Made by a program: the position numbers and the translations under genes. From Rhypophila decipiens (taxonomy: Eukaryota; Ascomycota; Sordariomycetes; Sordariales; Naviculisporaceae), in assembly GCA_033297075.1 (NCBI GenBank), contig MU858059.1, forward strand, positions 310,001-374,000: a stretch of DNA of 64,000 bases. Direction: 5' to 3'. Below are positions 44,401-56,481 of this stretch, in pieces; positions within the stretch are counted from its first letter, which is position 1, and the number at the start of each line of letters is the position of its first letter. The notes under the pieces are model-generated. The model was given only the letters and a program-made list of their open reading frames with translations, was not told where the DNA came from and did no database searches.

Positions 44401-45007
44401 GCAACAAGTTGACCGGATCGAGGTACCTGGCTGATTTCCAGCAGAGAACAGACTGACAAAGAATCGGAAGGTACGACCGGATAGCGGGTCGATGAGTTCA
44501 AGCCCGGAATTTGGGCTATGAACAAGGAAGGGACCATCAGCAGGTCAACAAAGTTCTGGTGAATATCAGAATACCCACATTAATTGTCGGACAAGCAGTC
44601 ACAACACCCTGTCAACTTGCACGTAGTCTGCTGCTGAACCTCAACCCAAGTCCCGACAACCACTGCACCTGGGTCCATCCTGGCCAATGTCTCGATTCGC
44701 ATTATCAAATCCATCATGGTGGACTCACGCCGACCTGGAGGCACTGCTCACTGGTTCTCCGGTGGCACAGTGCCAGACCAATTTATGCCAGGGTTGGACG
44801 ACGCTCTGGCGATTACGCTCCATAACTTGTTCCTCGACGCTTCCTTACTGCAGGAGCTCTCCTTCATCTCTCATCATGTTTAGATACTAGATGAGCTTGC
44901 TCGGTCCCGTCACTTCTTTCAACTTTCGGTTCTCCCAGCTCGAAATCAACCCCATCATCTGTATTAATTAACCGGCTCGACACACGACCCGCCCCATACC
45001 ATCCAAC
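41494..45007. other. 3.5-kb stretch without a supported gene
   Basis: Many short frames on both strands, none with family resemblance or a plausible splice chain. The left end is the SWC3 3' flank and the right end the promoter of the MFS gene. A pair of diverged direct repeats lies near 42.7 kb. Confidence 0.5.
42692..42840. repeat. Pair of diverged direct repeats of about 60 bp
   Basis: The segment 42692-42752 (GACTATAGCATCATG...CACCACGAGGCACTGGTTCTTATTC) recurs at 42781-42840 (ACTATGGCCTCAG...CACCATGAGGCAGTGATTCTCATTC). Many differences are transitions, as expected for an old duplication, perhaps with repeat-induced mutation (inference). Confidence 0.5.
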
Positions 45008-46742
45008 ATGCCATCTCAAGAGAAGCAAACAAGTCCCAGTCCCTCCAGCCTCCAGGTTCACATCCCATCCCCGATATGGTCTTCCTCATCCTCCACTCTC
45101 GACCTAGGCCTCTCCACTCCGCACACTCCAAACCTCCCCAGCACCTTTCCTACAAGTAGTAGTACCGAAAAGCTCTCCCCACACAGCACAGACACAGAAA
45201 CAGACACCGAGAGCCAAAACCCCAAGAGTGACGACGACGACCCCTCAGAATCACCAGCCCCCGAGGGCGGTCTCCACGCCTGGCTGACAGTCGTCGGCTC
45301 GTTTTGCATCACGACGGCAGTCTACGGGCTGAGCAACAGCGTCGGCGTGATCCAGCCCTATTGGGCCCAGCACCAGCTGGCCAGCTTCTCGGTCCACAAC
45401 ATTGCCTGGATCTCGGGGGCCAATATCTTTTTGTGTCTGTTTCTGGGTGTCCAGTTTGGTCCCTGGTTTGACCGGTTCGGACCGCGCTGGTTGCTTGCCG
45501 TTGGGAGTCTGGTATATCTTGCTGGCTTGGCGGGGATTAGCCTTTTGCCGCCTGAAGATAGTGGGATTTACTCTCCGGGGATGCTGTTTGGACTGTTGCT
45601 ACTGCTTTGGGGTGTTGTTATGGGCACGGGGGCTGCGCTGTGCTGTACCGTTGCTGTGTCGGTTCTTGCTCATTGGTTTAATAGGCGTCGAGGCTTGGCT
45701 GCTGGGGTGGTTTTTGTCGGGAGCAGTATAGGGGGCGCGGTGTTCCCGCTGATTTTGAGGAGCACGTTTGGTTCGATCGGATGGGCCTGGAGCATGCGGA
45801 TTATCTTGCTTATTGTGGCTGTCTTGCTGGCTATTGGCAACTTGCTGGTGCGTGGTCGGTTCAAGGGGCGGAGAGGGTATGGGGCTATTGATTTCAGTCT
45901 GTTCAGGCAATGGTCCTTTGTGTGGACTACTATTGGGTGTTTCAGTGAGTACATAGCATATGGCACCACTTCCCTGACTTTGGCTAACATAGGTGACGGA
46001 TAGTGAACCAGTTCGTCTTGATAGCTGGGCTTGGGATGTTGCCGACTTGGGCTCTTCAGAAGGGCTTTGCCTCAGATACAACCTTTACTCTCGTTGCTGT
46101 CATTAGCGGGTGAGTTGAACAAGTACTCATCTTATATCTGTGAGAGAGAAGAGCGAGTGGGCTGACAGTGTGACAGGGGCTCTGGTGTCGGCCGTTTAAC
46201 AGCCGGCGCCCTATCGGACAAGATGGGTCGGTTCAACACCATGATCGCCATCACCATCTTCTCCATCATCACCACGTTTGCCGTGTGGTTGCTGGTAGAC
46301 ACATACTCCATGGGGCTATATTATGTGTTTGGCGCAATGTTTGGCTTTGGTACCGGCTGTGTCATTAGCATCGGCCCAATTTGCGTAGGACAGTAGGTGC
46401 CACTCAACAGTAACCTTGAACCTCATCTAGACTTTATGCGGCTAACAAGTCCCAGGCTCACTGTGCCGGGCAGATTCGGACAATTTTACGGGACCAGCTA
46501 CAGCGTGGTCAGCTTCTCGTGAGCCTATCCCTCCTCTGAGAACCAGAAAGAAAGTGACGCTGCTAACGCCGGTCCCAAGTGGACTCCTCTGCATCCCGCT
46601 CAGTGCCGTCATCTTGGACTCGCTGGGGACTCAAGGCTTTGTCCTCATGTTTGGAGGCGTTCTCCTGGTGGCACTGGGAGCGTTCGTGATGGCGAGATGG
46701 GCCATTCAGCGATACACATGGAGATGGAAAGAGGTAATTTGA
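45008..46742 (+). CDS. MFS transporter of the monocarboxylate (MCT/Mch) type
   Basis: Five exons: 45008-45944, 46004-46109, 46177-46392, 46456-46518 and 46580-46742, giving 494 residues with introns of 59-67 bp and consistent phases. A Ser/Thr-rich cytosolic N-terminus of about 85 residues ends with PEGGLHAWLTVVGSF, the typical start of the first membrane segment in fungal MCT-like proteins. About twelve hydrophobic segments follow. FGPWFDRFGPRWL is the D-R-x-G-x-R loop between TM2 and TM3, and HWFNRRRGLAAGV is the TM4-5 loop. The second half has GSGVGRLTAGALSDKMGR, the equivalent loop of the repeat. Yeast relatives (Mch) do not carry monocarboxylates demonstrably, and filamentous relatives include riboflavin and pigment-precursor carriers, so the substrate is open. 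Confidence 0.88.
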
Positions 46743-47432
46743 ACTTGATTTCAGGAGCAGTGACGCCTAGTTGGACGGCTCTTGATGGAACAGCTTCAGA
46801 TGTTGCTGCATTGCGACATACAGACTTTGCTTTTTTTTATAGAATTGCGGCGTTAAAACCACTAGGTTTACGGAGTATGGATAGGGGAGACGGAAAATAC
46901 CGGGCACATTTAGGATAGAAGGTCAGGGGCATCTGGATAATAGACAATCGTCAATAGGCAACGGGACAAAACGCGATCTGGCTGATTTAATCTGATGTTT
47001 GTCTCGAGAAGAAGTCCCGGTCGACTGACACGTGGTGCGCCAGACCGAAACCCATCGATTACGTAATACCCGCTGATGCAGGCGGCAGGCGAAAGGGTGG
47101 GTCTCGCAGCCGGAGAAAAGCCGTGCCTTGACCAACCACCAAGCCAGAAATGTACTAGCGCAGATTTCATTGTCGCTACCATCCCCCTGCTTCAAGCTTG
47201 CAGTCCCAGACTGAAACGAACAACCAGACCCAGTTGTCGAGTCGAACAGGCCGACTTGCCTTTGTTTTGGCAGTTTTTTTTTTTGTCGCCAGCACTCTTC
47301 TCGTCACGACATCTGAGAGGATTTCGCATCAATACACTATCCCGTTCTATCCATCATTCGGTACATCTTGCAACCCATAATTCCCTGGACACATTTCCTT
47401 TGAGCTCCGCCTCAATCCGAGCCGCGAAGAGC
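46743..47432. other. Intergenic region upstream of SPT5
   Basis: About 690 bp holding the 3' flank of the MFS gene and the SPT5 promoter. A T tract with preceding CT-rich sequence occurs near 47273-47285. No gene was seen. Confidence 0.5.
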
Positions 47433-50400
47433 ATGGCTTCCAACATGAACTACGGAGGCGACTCCGAGTCGGAAGACGACAACTTCAACCCGGCGCCCGC
47501 CGAAGCTTCAGATGACGAGAACGACAACTCGAGTGTAGTCCAACCCAAGAGCGAGCCAGAGCAGCACAGCAGTCCCGGGCGACACCACGATGACGACGAC
47601 GACGAGGAGGAGGATGGTGCCCGCCCTGGTCAAAGTGCCGGAAAGCGACCGGTAGCTTACCAGGATGATGATGGCGACGGTGATGAGGAAGACGAGGAGG
47701 AGCACGATGAAGATGCCGAAAACGACGATGACGAAGAGGAAGAGGAAGAGGAGGAAGATGAAGATGACGATGACGTTCAAGTAAGTTGCTTGCAATCTGG
47801 CCCCTTGCACGCTGTCGCGGCCAGACTCTTGAGCACAGCACATGGGATCATCAGCTGCGCGTGAATAATGCATTACGGTTGCTTACTCTGTTATTTCTAG
47901 GGCCATCGTCGCAAGAGGCGCAAGGAGCGTCGCGCCAATCCCTTCCTCGATATCGAAGCCACAGTAGATGACGAAGACGAAGTCGAAGACGAGGAAAAAG
48001 AAGACGACGAGATAGAAGGATTCATCACCCATGCAGACGAGATTGGCGAGAGCGGCCAGCTTCACGATGATAGGAGACATCGCGAGCTCGACCGCCGGCG
48101 CGAGATGGAAGCTAGTATGGATGCTGAAAAACAAGCCGAGATATTGCGGGAGAGATACGGCAAGCGTGCGCCTGCCCGGGGCTACGGCGATTCCGTGATC
48201 GTCCCCAAACGCCTGCTCCTCCCTAGCGTCGAGGACCCGAGCATTTGGGCTGTGAGGTGCAAAGAAGGAAAAGAGCGCGAGGTTGTCTTCAACCTCATGC
48301 GCCGTGTCGAGGAGAGAATGGGCACGAGCAACGAGGTCCCCATCATCTCTGTCTTTGAGCGTGGAGGTCCCGAGTCGACCATGAAGGGTTACATCTATGT
48401 CGAGGCAATGCGGATGAACGACGTGCTGATGGCGCTCGACGGCGTGCTCAACGTGTACCCGCGGACCAAGATCATCCTGATCGAGATCAAGGAGATGCCC
48501 GAGCTGCTCCGTGTCACCAAGACCCCCACGCTGGAACCCGGTGCCTGGGTCCGTCTCCGCAGGCCATTCAAACACGCCGGCGATCTCGCACAAGTGCTGG
48601 ACGTCACCGAGAACGGCCTCGAGGCACGCGTCAAGTTCATTCCTCGTCTGGACTACGGCACACGTGATGACATGTCGTCGCTGACGGCTGACGGCAAGCG
48701 GAAGCGGCCTGGCGTCCCCGGTCCCCGTCCACCACAGCGTCTCTTCAGCGAGGTGGAAGCCCGCAAGAAGAACCCACGTGCGCTTCAGGGCAACCCGCTC
48801 AACAATTCCTGGACTTACAATGGCGACGAGTTCGAGAACGGGTTCCAGGTCAAGGACATCAAGATTCAGCAGCTCGAGGTCAAGGATGTCAACCCGACTC
48901 TGGAAGAAGTCACCAAGTTTGCCAGCGGATCAGAAGACGGCACCGAGAACCTCGACCTCAAGGCACTTGCTGCCACCCTCAAAGACAGCAACATGAACAT
49001 CACCTACGAGCCCGGAGACGTCATTGAGGTTTACGAAGGAGAGCAGCGTGGCGTGATAGGAAAGGCTACCAACGTCCAAGGTGACATCGTGACCCTGCAG
49101 GTGACGGAAGGTATCCTGAAGGGCCAGACGATTGAAGTGCCAAACAAGGGTCTCCGCAAACGGTTCAAGCTTGGTGATCACGTCAAGGTCATTGGAGGCA
49201 GCCGCTTCCGTGACGAAGTTGGTATGGTGGTAAAGATCGTCGAGGACCGCGTGACTCTGCTGACCGATCAGACGAACACCGAGATCACGGTCTTTAGCAA
49301 AGATCTCCGGGAGGCTGACGACATTGGTGGCCAAGGTGCACTTGGACAGTACGCTCTGCTTGACCTGGTCCAACTCGACGCTACTACTGTCGGTTGCATC
49401 GTCAAAGTGGATCGTGAGACGCTGGGCGTGCTGGATCAGAATGGCGATGTCAAGCAGGTGTTGCCTTCGCAGATTGCCAACAAGCTGCCCAAGAGGAAGA
49501 CTGCTGTCGCCGCCGATCGCAACGGCGCCGAAATTAGATTGGACGACGTGGTACGAGAGTATGGCGGACAGCAGCGTCAGGGAAAGATCATCCACATCCA
49601 CCGATCTTTCATCTTCTTGCACACACACACCACCAACGAGAATGCAGGTGTCTTTGTCACTCGGGCTAGCCAGGTCAACACAATTGCCGCGAAGGGTGGT
49701 CGCATCACCAATGCCTCTACGGGACCAGATTTGGCTTCCATGAACCCGGCCTTGAAACGGAATCCCGCAGCCGGCGGAGGCAACATCGCGCCTCCCAAAT
49801 CCTTTGGACCTGATCGATCTATCAACCAGACAGTCACCGTCAAGCGGGGCATGTACAAGGGTTTGCTGGGCATAGTCAAGGATGCTACAGATAGCCACTG
49901 CCGTGTTGAACTTCATACGAAGAACAAGATCATCACTGTGCCGAAGGAGCATCTTGCTTTCCGAGACAAGATCACAGGACGACCAATCGACATCAACAGC
50001 CGCGGCGGCCGTGGAGGCTTCAGCGGGTCTGGTGGGCGCGGGGGCTTTGGCGGTTCCGGTGGAGATTTCGGGGGCAGGACGCCCATGGGCGCGGGCGGGG
50101 GTGAACGGACGCCAGCATGGGGTTCGAAAAGTGAGTCCTCTCAGATCTCGTTATTGTACATGTGCCGTTTATGAATACTAACTTGTCAACGCAGATACCG
50201 CACGTACGCCTGCTTGGAGCCGCGGTGGTGACGGTGGCAGTTCCCGCACACCTGCATGGGGTGCTGATGGTTCTCGCACCTCAAACCCCTACGAAGGCAG
50301 CCGGACTTCTTATGGTGGCGCTACCTCGTACGGTGGTGCGACTTCGTATGGTGGCGCGACTTCCTACGGCGGCGGTTCTCGGACACCTGCCTGGTCCTCT

Positions 50401-50856
50401 GGCGCCAAGACTCCTGCTCCAGAGGGATTCGGTCACGGGTCCAAGACTCCCGCGTATGGTGGTGACTCGTGGGGAAGCAAAACACCTGCCTACGGCGTCT
50501 CGGCTCCGACTCCCGGCGCGAGTGGAAACGATTCGTGGGGCTATACCCCTGGTGCGAGCGGCTCTGCCTACGATGCCCCGACCCCGGGTGCTCATCTCGG
50601 TGCGCCCACCCCGGGCGCAGCCCTCAATGCGCCTACACCTGGAGCGTATTCTGCTCCGACCCCCGGTGCCCTCAGCGCTCCTACTCCGGGTGCCTGGCAA
50701 GGCGGCTGGGGTGCCGACACCGCGCCTACACCGGCCGCTGGTGCGCCAACTCCGGCTGCTAGTGGAGGCTATTACAGCGCCCCGACGCCGGGTGCGTATG
50801 GTGGTGCTGCCGAGACTCCTGGGGCCAGCGGACCTCGATATGCGGATGATGATTGA
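47433..50856 (+). CDS. SPT5: SPT5, transcription elongation factor
   Basis: Three exons: 47433-47780, 47901-50130 and 50195-50856, giving 1079 residues; introns are 120 and 64 bp. The N-terminal 170 residues are extremely acidic (runs of Asp and Glu), followed by [18 protein letters not shown]. The NGN domain is at about 222-305 ([20 protein letters not shown]...KGYIYVEA), which pairs with Spt4. Several KOW domains follow, recognisable at [52 protein letters not shown] and [17 protein letters not shown]. After a Gly-rich linker the last exon encodes the C-terminal repeat region, with SRTPAW/KTPAYG units and then at least eight APTPGA-type units, probable Bur1/Cdk9 targets. The Spt4-Spt5 (DSIF) complex binds RNA polymerase II in the nucleus. 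Identification is secure. Confidence 0.97.
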
Positions 50857-52263
50857 GTGCGGTGGTGGGTTTGTGTAGGTTAGGGACGCAGTGTCTATGG
50901 GTTTGGGCGTTGGGTGGGAATTATACATGGCTCTGTTTGTTGAGAAAAAGATGGGCAGCAAGGCCAGTTTGTATATTTAACGTTTATATCTTTATTTCAT
51001 GGGATTAGGTGAAGAGAGTCTTGCTCTTGCTTGGTTTTATTTATTGGTCATTAACAAACAAACAAAATTGTGCGTGGGAGAGTAAGCGGGAAAAGAACAA
51101 TTTAGACAATCACATTAGATTCTTCCTTGCGTTTTAACAAGATGGCATGCTGGCAGTGATGGATGTATTAAATGTCGTCGCTGGCTCAGGCATGTTTTGA
51201 AATGAATCCTTTTAATCAAAAGCACGAGGCTGGCATGGGTCTTGTGCTGTGGGTCCAGGGAGGGATCAGCCTTGGCTACTTATAGACAGTAGAATAGTAG
51301 CCGATTTTACAGAGCATCAAGTATATAGTTTGCGCGTACTAGCTTAGTCCTTTCCTGCGTTGCAATTCAATACTCATATCCTCTATTGTAATTGCGCTGA
51401 TAAGTCCCAGCACAAGCTAAAGCCCGGCCACTTCCCGATCGGGTTCACCTGGTGTGGCTTATGAACCACAGGACATGCCACTTCACGGGGCTCGGAGGTG
51501 TCTTCAGGATAAGCTGCATATGGTATGCGTGCACTGAGAGTCCAAGATGTAAGAGTTTTGTGATGTTTACCTGTCCAGACCAAGGGGGGCACAAGTCAAT
51601 TCAATTCGATTTAGGGGTCTGACTTCGTTTGAATTGAACTTTTTGGTCCCGATTTGGTTTGGCTTCAATTAGCTTGAGTTGCTTTGATTTGAGAATATTT
51701 AAATTGTGGCCTCCCTTGGTCCAGACATAATCCAGCAAAGCTGATGCGAACAAGCAAGCATTAGATCATCTGTCAGCCACTTTGTCATGGCCTTGGCCGG
51801 CCTGGCCCCGCCAAGCCAAGCCTTGCTTTGGTGTAAGCGGCCGCACATCCCGCATACCCGCACCGGCATCGCTGACCGTCCGCATCGACCGCACCGGTTC
51901 TCGTCCTGACTGGTCGAGGTCAGACGGTTCGGACCCGCTTTCTTTGTCAAACTCCCGTATCTCGTCCCCAGCGCCATCACCCGGGACACCGTGTGGAGCG
52001 ATGCGGCCCTGATCCGATTCCGTGGTGGTATCGGGGTCCAAATGTCTTGCTGTGTTTTAGCCCCCTGTTGTTCAATACATCCTATAGTTCACTCGGGGAC
52101 CGGTGTCCACGATCAGTATATAAACATGTGCCCATCTCTCCAGCCATTTGACATTTCTTTTCCTAGTCCTCACATCCCAGCCCATCAAGTTGACAAAACC
52201 AACATTTTCACCTCCAAGCCGTATACTTAATTAAACCCAATAACTCCCCCCCATTCACCCAAA
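50857..52263. other. Intergenic region with low-complexity sequence
   Basis: About 1.4 kb. The stretch 51596-51710 is unusually rich in repeated TTGAATT/TTGATTT/TTGGTTT words. The rest shows only overlapping short frames. It contains the SPT5 3' flank and, at the right end, the promoter of the SDR gene. Confidence 0.5.
52117..52124 (+). promoter_or_regulatory. TATA box of the SDR gene
   Basis: TATATAAA lies 147 bp upstream of the SDR start codon, followed by a CT-rich leader. Position and context fit a regulated, TATA-containing promoter. Confidence 0.55.
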
Positions 52264-53255
52264 ATGGCCCCTCTAATCTGGCTCGTAACCGGCAGCACAT
52301 CCGGCATCGGCGGCGCACTAGTCCAACACATCGTAGCCCGCGGCGACAAGGTGATCGCCTCAGGCCGCCAAGTCCGATCGCGGCTAGGAGACCTCCAGTC
52401 CGACTCCTTTGCCCTCCTCGAGCTAGACATCACAGCCAGCAGCGAAGTCATCACCCAGAAAATCAAACAAGCCTGGGAAATCTACGGCCATATCGACGTC
52501 CTAGTCAACAACGCAGGCATGTCGGCCATGAGCGCAGCCGAAGAAGCGAGGTAAATTTCCCCCTCTTCCTTCCCGCCCTGCTTGACTAACACTAATGAAC
52601 CAGCGACGCCTTCACATCCAACATGTTCGCCGTGAACCTCTTTGGACCAATGGCAATAACCAAGGCAATCCTGCCTTATATGCGCACCAAAGGCCGAGGC
52701 ACGATATGCTTCACCTCGTCAAGCACATCCTGGACCTCGTTGCCATTCATGTCCCACTATGCAGCTTCCAAGGCGGCGCTAAGCCAGTACGTCGAGTGTA
52801 TCCGGAAAGAACTCGCCCCCCTGGGCATCCGGGCCGTTGCGTTTGAGTCGGGGGGTATGCCGACCCATCTTGGACAACCTCGCGAGACGACAGATGGTGC
52901 CGCCTCGTTTGGGAATGAAGGTGCTGAGATAAAGGCGTATCAGGCTGGTCTTGCTGGGCTGGGGGGGATGTTTATGAGTGATCCGCTGGCGTTTATGCCG
53001 GGGGATTTGGACAAGGTGGCTGGGGTGATTGTTGATGTTGTCAAGGGGGAGGGTTTGGCGGAGGGGAAAAAGTTGCCTGTGAGGGTGTTGTTTGGGTCTG
53101 ATGCTTACGAGTCGGTTATGCAAAAGTTGGATGAGTGTGCGCGGTTGTTTGGGGATTGGAAGGATTTGACGTATAGTACTGATCGGGATGGGTATGGGCA
53201 TGTTACTAAGGGGGAGTATATGAGGGCTGTTTCGATTTTGGATGGTGACGAGTAA
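52264..53255 (+). CDS. Short-chain dehydrogenase/reductase
   Basis: Two exons, 52264-52550 and 52604-53255, with a 53-bp intron, give 312 residues. The classical SDR layout is complete. TGSTSGIG (about 9-16) is the nucleotide-binding glycine motif and LDITA the adenine-side Asp region. NNAG is at about 83-86. A serine-rich catalytic strand (CFTSSSTSWTS) is followed by SHYAASKAAL, with the Tyr-x-x-x-Lys pair. The residue after the second beta strand is Arg (ASGRQ), which suggests NADP(H) preference (inference from family knowledge). The C-terminal 100 residues form a substrate-specific region. The substrate is unknown; such genes often act in secondary metabolism or detoxification. It is convergent with the unknown 1006-residue protein gene. 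Confidence 0.88.
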
Positions 53256-53460
53256 GGTTGGGGGCTGGTTATTGTAATTTGGATACAAGGTTGAAGGTTG
53301 GACTGGCTGCCAGGATGGTTTGTTTGCGGAATATTATGTAGACGGCAGCTTGTAATCTAATCTAGAACTATGTGTAGAAGCAGAGTGCGTTAACTGACAT
53401 GATATACAAACTCCGTAATCTCCAAACACAACGTGATACGGGGCTTGGTAACCAACAGGA

Positions 53461-56400
53461 TTATCTAGCCGCACCTCTCCCTGCCCCCATCCCAGGCTGA
53501 TATACTCTCGGGGACCCAGTACTGTTGCTCTTGACCATACATGTAATAGGCTGCACTGTTATAACGCTGATTGCTCGTTTATCTGCACCTCTCATCACAG
53601 GTATCGCCGAACGCAGGGCCAAATCCCGGGTTTTCACCTTGAGAGTCTCCCGCTCACCTGCTACAAAGCTTAGATTGCCATTGCTGCCTCCTCCCGGCCT
53701 AAGAGTTCCCCTCTCACCTGCCATTGACTTCAGGTTCCGACCGTCTCTGGCGTCCAAGCCTTCGCTCGGAACCCCGGTTCCCATTTCTCTCAGTTCTCTA
53801 TTTGTCAGCCGAATTACCGTACCTGTCGTAGTGTCGCTCCCGTTAGACGAAAGCGAATCGGTCCTGACTCTTCTGCTCCTCGTCAAACTAGAAGCTCTCC
53901 TGACTCTGGAACTCAATGGCCGAATTGTGCGCGTTGTGCTCGTGCTGGCACTCCGTCCGAGAGCAATGGGGCGGGTAGACGGCCCGGGAATCGCGGCTGA
54001 TGAACTTGCTGGTCTGGTGTGCATTGTCGGCTCCGAGAAGCTCCTTGAGTTGCCATAGACCCTTTGACTCTGGGTACGACGATTGAAGCCGCTGCAGTTC
54101 AGTCCGGCCCCACCGGGCTCACAGCCGTTCGTGCCTGCCCTCGCTTCATCGACCTTCCTCCTCAAGGTGTCCATCATCCTGGTGAAGCCGAACCGGTGGC
54201 CGCTCACAGACCGATGGCCCGAGACAAGGTGGCCCTTGTCATATGGCAGCGAGATGGGTGTTCTCTGAGCTCCAAGAATGGATCGAAACTCGGGCGGCGA
54301 TCGCATGTGTTGATGAGACAGAATCGGGATCCTGGAGGGAAATATGAAGCTCCTCCGTTTGGATATTGTCTTGTATTTTCTCTTCTTGTAGGTTGGTGGC
54401 GGGAAAACGGCCGTCGATGGGGACAACGACAGTGCGCGTGACGGGGATTCTGGCACCAATGCCGGGATGCTAGAGCTGGTAAAGGTCCTATCACCGCTCT
54501 CCACACGCGAGGCGCTCCCCGGACGATCGTTCAACGACGAGCTCCGAGTGATGAAGCTAATGAGAGAGGAGGCGGAGCGTCGACGGCGGCTGACCCGGCC
54601 AGTTATGGAAAACTGTCGCCTGCGTCCTTTCCAGCTGTCGTGGTCATACTTCAGGGGACTATTCGGGAACGGTGTTACCGGCGATGTTGCTTCTTCCAAC
54701 CTCAGGGCCTTGAAGGGCGCGGGCTTAAAGTTGAAGGGACCGACATCGTATTTCTTCCAGTGCTCGGTAGGCGCGCAACCAAAGAGCCCAGTCCACTTCT
54801 GTGGATCTGTCTCGTGCTCGAGGATCTGAACAGCATCGTTCTGCTCGATGGCGGATCGCTGTCCAGGGGTGAGTGGATATGCCCGAGGAGGGTTGCGAAA
54901 GTGGCAAAAGTGATGTCTTTCCCTCCTGTCTGCCATCTGTTCTGGGGTCAAGAATGCTTCGATAAACTCTGTCGTGTAGCGCTTGCTGGCGCCGACCAGA
55001 CAGAGGTTATCAATGAGACCAGCGAGCCCAAGCCTCTTGAGCGGATCTAGCACATGGAGATTCTCATCTGGGCAGAAAGGGGTCCCTCTGGCTGGGGTGG
55101 GAAGAGGGAGACTAGAGACCGAGGTTTGGGTCAGACGCCTGTCCAGATCGACTACCGTCTCGGTGATTTCCACATGGAGTCTGCCGTCTCTCGTCATCAG
55201 ACCCTTGCCCTTGTCCTGCTCCTGGTTGAGATATTCTGTCACCACCGCTTCCATTTCCCTTTTGGGAAAATTCAGAAATGGAAGTGTTTCATGCGTCTTA
55301 TCTTCAGTCCCATGTCCTGCTGGACTCTCTTGCCAGCTCCTAGTGTACGTGGCAGAGAGCGGTGATGACAAAGACTCATTGACATCCCTCTCTGGGCATT
55401 TGTCCTCTACATTCTCCAGGACGACTCGCTTGGGAGGCTGGCGGACTCCATGGTATCGGCGGACCATGATAATCAGACTCTGTAATGTAGTCCCCCCATG
55501 GCGACTGAGTTGACATTCCACGAATCGTTCAACATGGGACCGAAGCGTGTGCAAGCCAAAGGCCAAGTCGGCCGACGCAGGATGCCAATTACCGGCCAGG
55601 TGCGAAAGATCGACTTCCAGATTGATCCACTTCATGTACACGCCGTATATGTCGAGAAACTGGGTTGCAAGCGGCGACGTCATGGGCTTCACCAGCGGTG
55701 AGTACACGACGTGAAAGCGGCGGCTGAGAAACAGAGTCGTGAGGATGTCTATGCGGAACGCGAAGCAGGCCGACAGATATGGGTCGAGTTGTCTCAGCAC
55801 GCTGTCCAGACTGTCAAAGTACTCTGTGGTCCAAGCAGGCGGATCGCTTTTGCCTGGAGCACCATTGACCGGCCAGATCGGCTTCAGAAACACCGGACTG
55901 TTAAGCCGAATGGGCTTTCCGCTGCTATGGCTCATGACAATGCGCTGGGCGATTTTGTGTCTCACACGGTCTGGCAGGCTAAAGTATTTCCCATTGTCCT
56001 TGCCCGCTATGTCTTTTCTCTGCTGACTCTTTCCGGATCCTGGGCTCATGGGCAACAGAGGTGACAGTTTTGAGTCCGCGCTTGACATGGAAGCATCATC
56101 CTGTTCAGCTGGTCTCAGGTTGGCATTGGTGGCAGCCATCCTGACGCTGTTTTGCTGAAACAAAAGCTCATCATTCCACAATGTGTCGTCCGACGTGGCA
56201 TCTCGTCGTATCCAGACCAGCTCGGCGGTCCGGTCCCAGGGTGGGATCTCTACATCCAAATCATCGGCAGGTTTGCTTCCGTCGGCCGCTACGTTGGCTC
56301 TTTGCTTCAGACTCGGTTTCAACGAGACTTTGCCGGGCACCGCTGCTGGAGTAGGTGTTTGAGGAGAAAAGGGCGTCTCCGGGGTTGTGGGAGACCGGAC

Positions 56401-56481
56401 ACTCGTTGCCCGCGTTAACCCTGGAGTTATCAGGACCCGTCTTCCAGCACTTTTGTCTGGTGTTGTCGGAATGGCTGCCAT
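53461..56481 (-). CDS. Large fungal protein of unknown function (1006 residues)
   Basis: A single open frame on the minus strand. Residues 1-85 are Ser/Thr-Pro-rich, with many SP/TP sites (RSPTTPETPFSPQTPTP), probable kinase targets. A folded central part follows from about 85 to 600, with conserved-looking segments WDRTAELVWIRRDA, FLKPIWPVNG, YGVYMKWINLEVDLSH and DNLCLVGASKRYTTEFIEAFL. The last 400 residues are basic and Ser-rich (RRRRSASSLIS, KKRKYKTISKRRSFIFPSR) and appear disordered. No membrane segment or enzyme motif is seen. I do not recognise the family. The many basic and phosphorylatable stretches would suit a nuclear or cytoskeletal regulator, which is only inference. Convergent with the SDR gene and divergent from the PBDC1-like gene. 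Confidence 0.72.
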   Translation of the reverse strand: MAAIPTTPDKSAGRRVLITPGLTRATSVRSPTTPETPFSPQTPTPAAVPGKVSLKPSLKQRANVAADGSKPADDLDVEIPPWDRTAELVWIRRDATSDDTLWNDELLFQQNSVRMAATNANLRPAEQDDASMSSADSKLSPLLPMSPGSGKSQQRKDIAGKDNGKYFSLPDRVRHKIAQRIVMSHSSGKPIRLNSPVFLKPIWPVNGAPGKSDPPAWTTEYFDSLDSVLRQLDPYLSACFAFRIDILTTLFLSRRFHVVYSPLVKPMTSPLATQFLDIYGVYMKWINLEVDLSHLAGNWHPASADLAFGLHTLRSHVERFVECQLSRHGGTTLQSLIIMVRRYHGVRQPPKRVVLENVEDKCPERDVNESLSSPLSATYTRSWQESPAGHGTEDKTHETLPFLNFPKREMEAVVTEYLNQEQDKGKGLMTRDGRLHVEITETVVDLDRRLTQTSVSSLPLPTPARGTPFCPDENLHVLDPLKRLGLAGLIDNLCLVGASKRYTTEFIEAFLTPEQMADRRERHHFCHFRNPPRAYPLTPGQRSAIEQNDAVQILEHETDPQKWTGLFGCAPTEHWKKYDVGPFNFKPAPFKALRLEEATSPVTPFPNSPLKYDHDSWKGRRRQFSITGRVSRRRRSASSLISFITRSSSLNDRPGSASRVESGDRTFTSSSIPALVPESPSRALSLSPSTAVFPPPTYKKRKYKTISKRRSFIFPSRIPILSHQHMRSPPEFRSILGAQRTPISLPYDKGHLVSGHRSVSGHRFGFTRMMDTLRRKVDEARAGTNGCEPGGAGLNCSGFNRRTQSQRVYGNSRSFSEPTMHTRPASSSAAIPGPSTRPIALGRSASTSTTRTIRPLSSRVRRASSLTRSRRVRTDSLSSNGSDTTTGTVIRLTNRELREMGTGVPSEGLDARDGRNLKSMAGERGTLRPGGGSNGNLSFVAGERETLKVKTRDLALRSAIPVMRGADKRAISVITVQPITCMVKSNSTGSPRVYQPGMGAGRGAAR

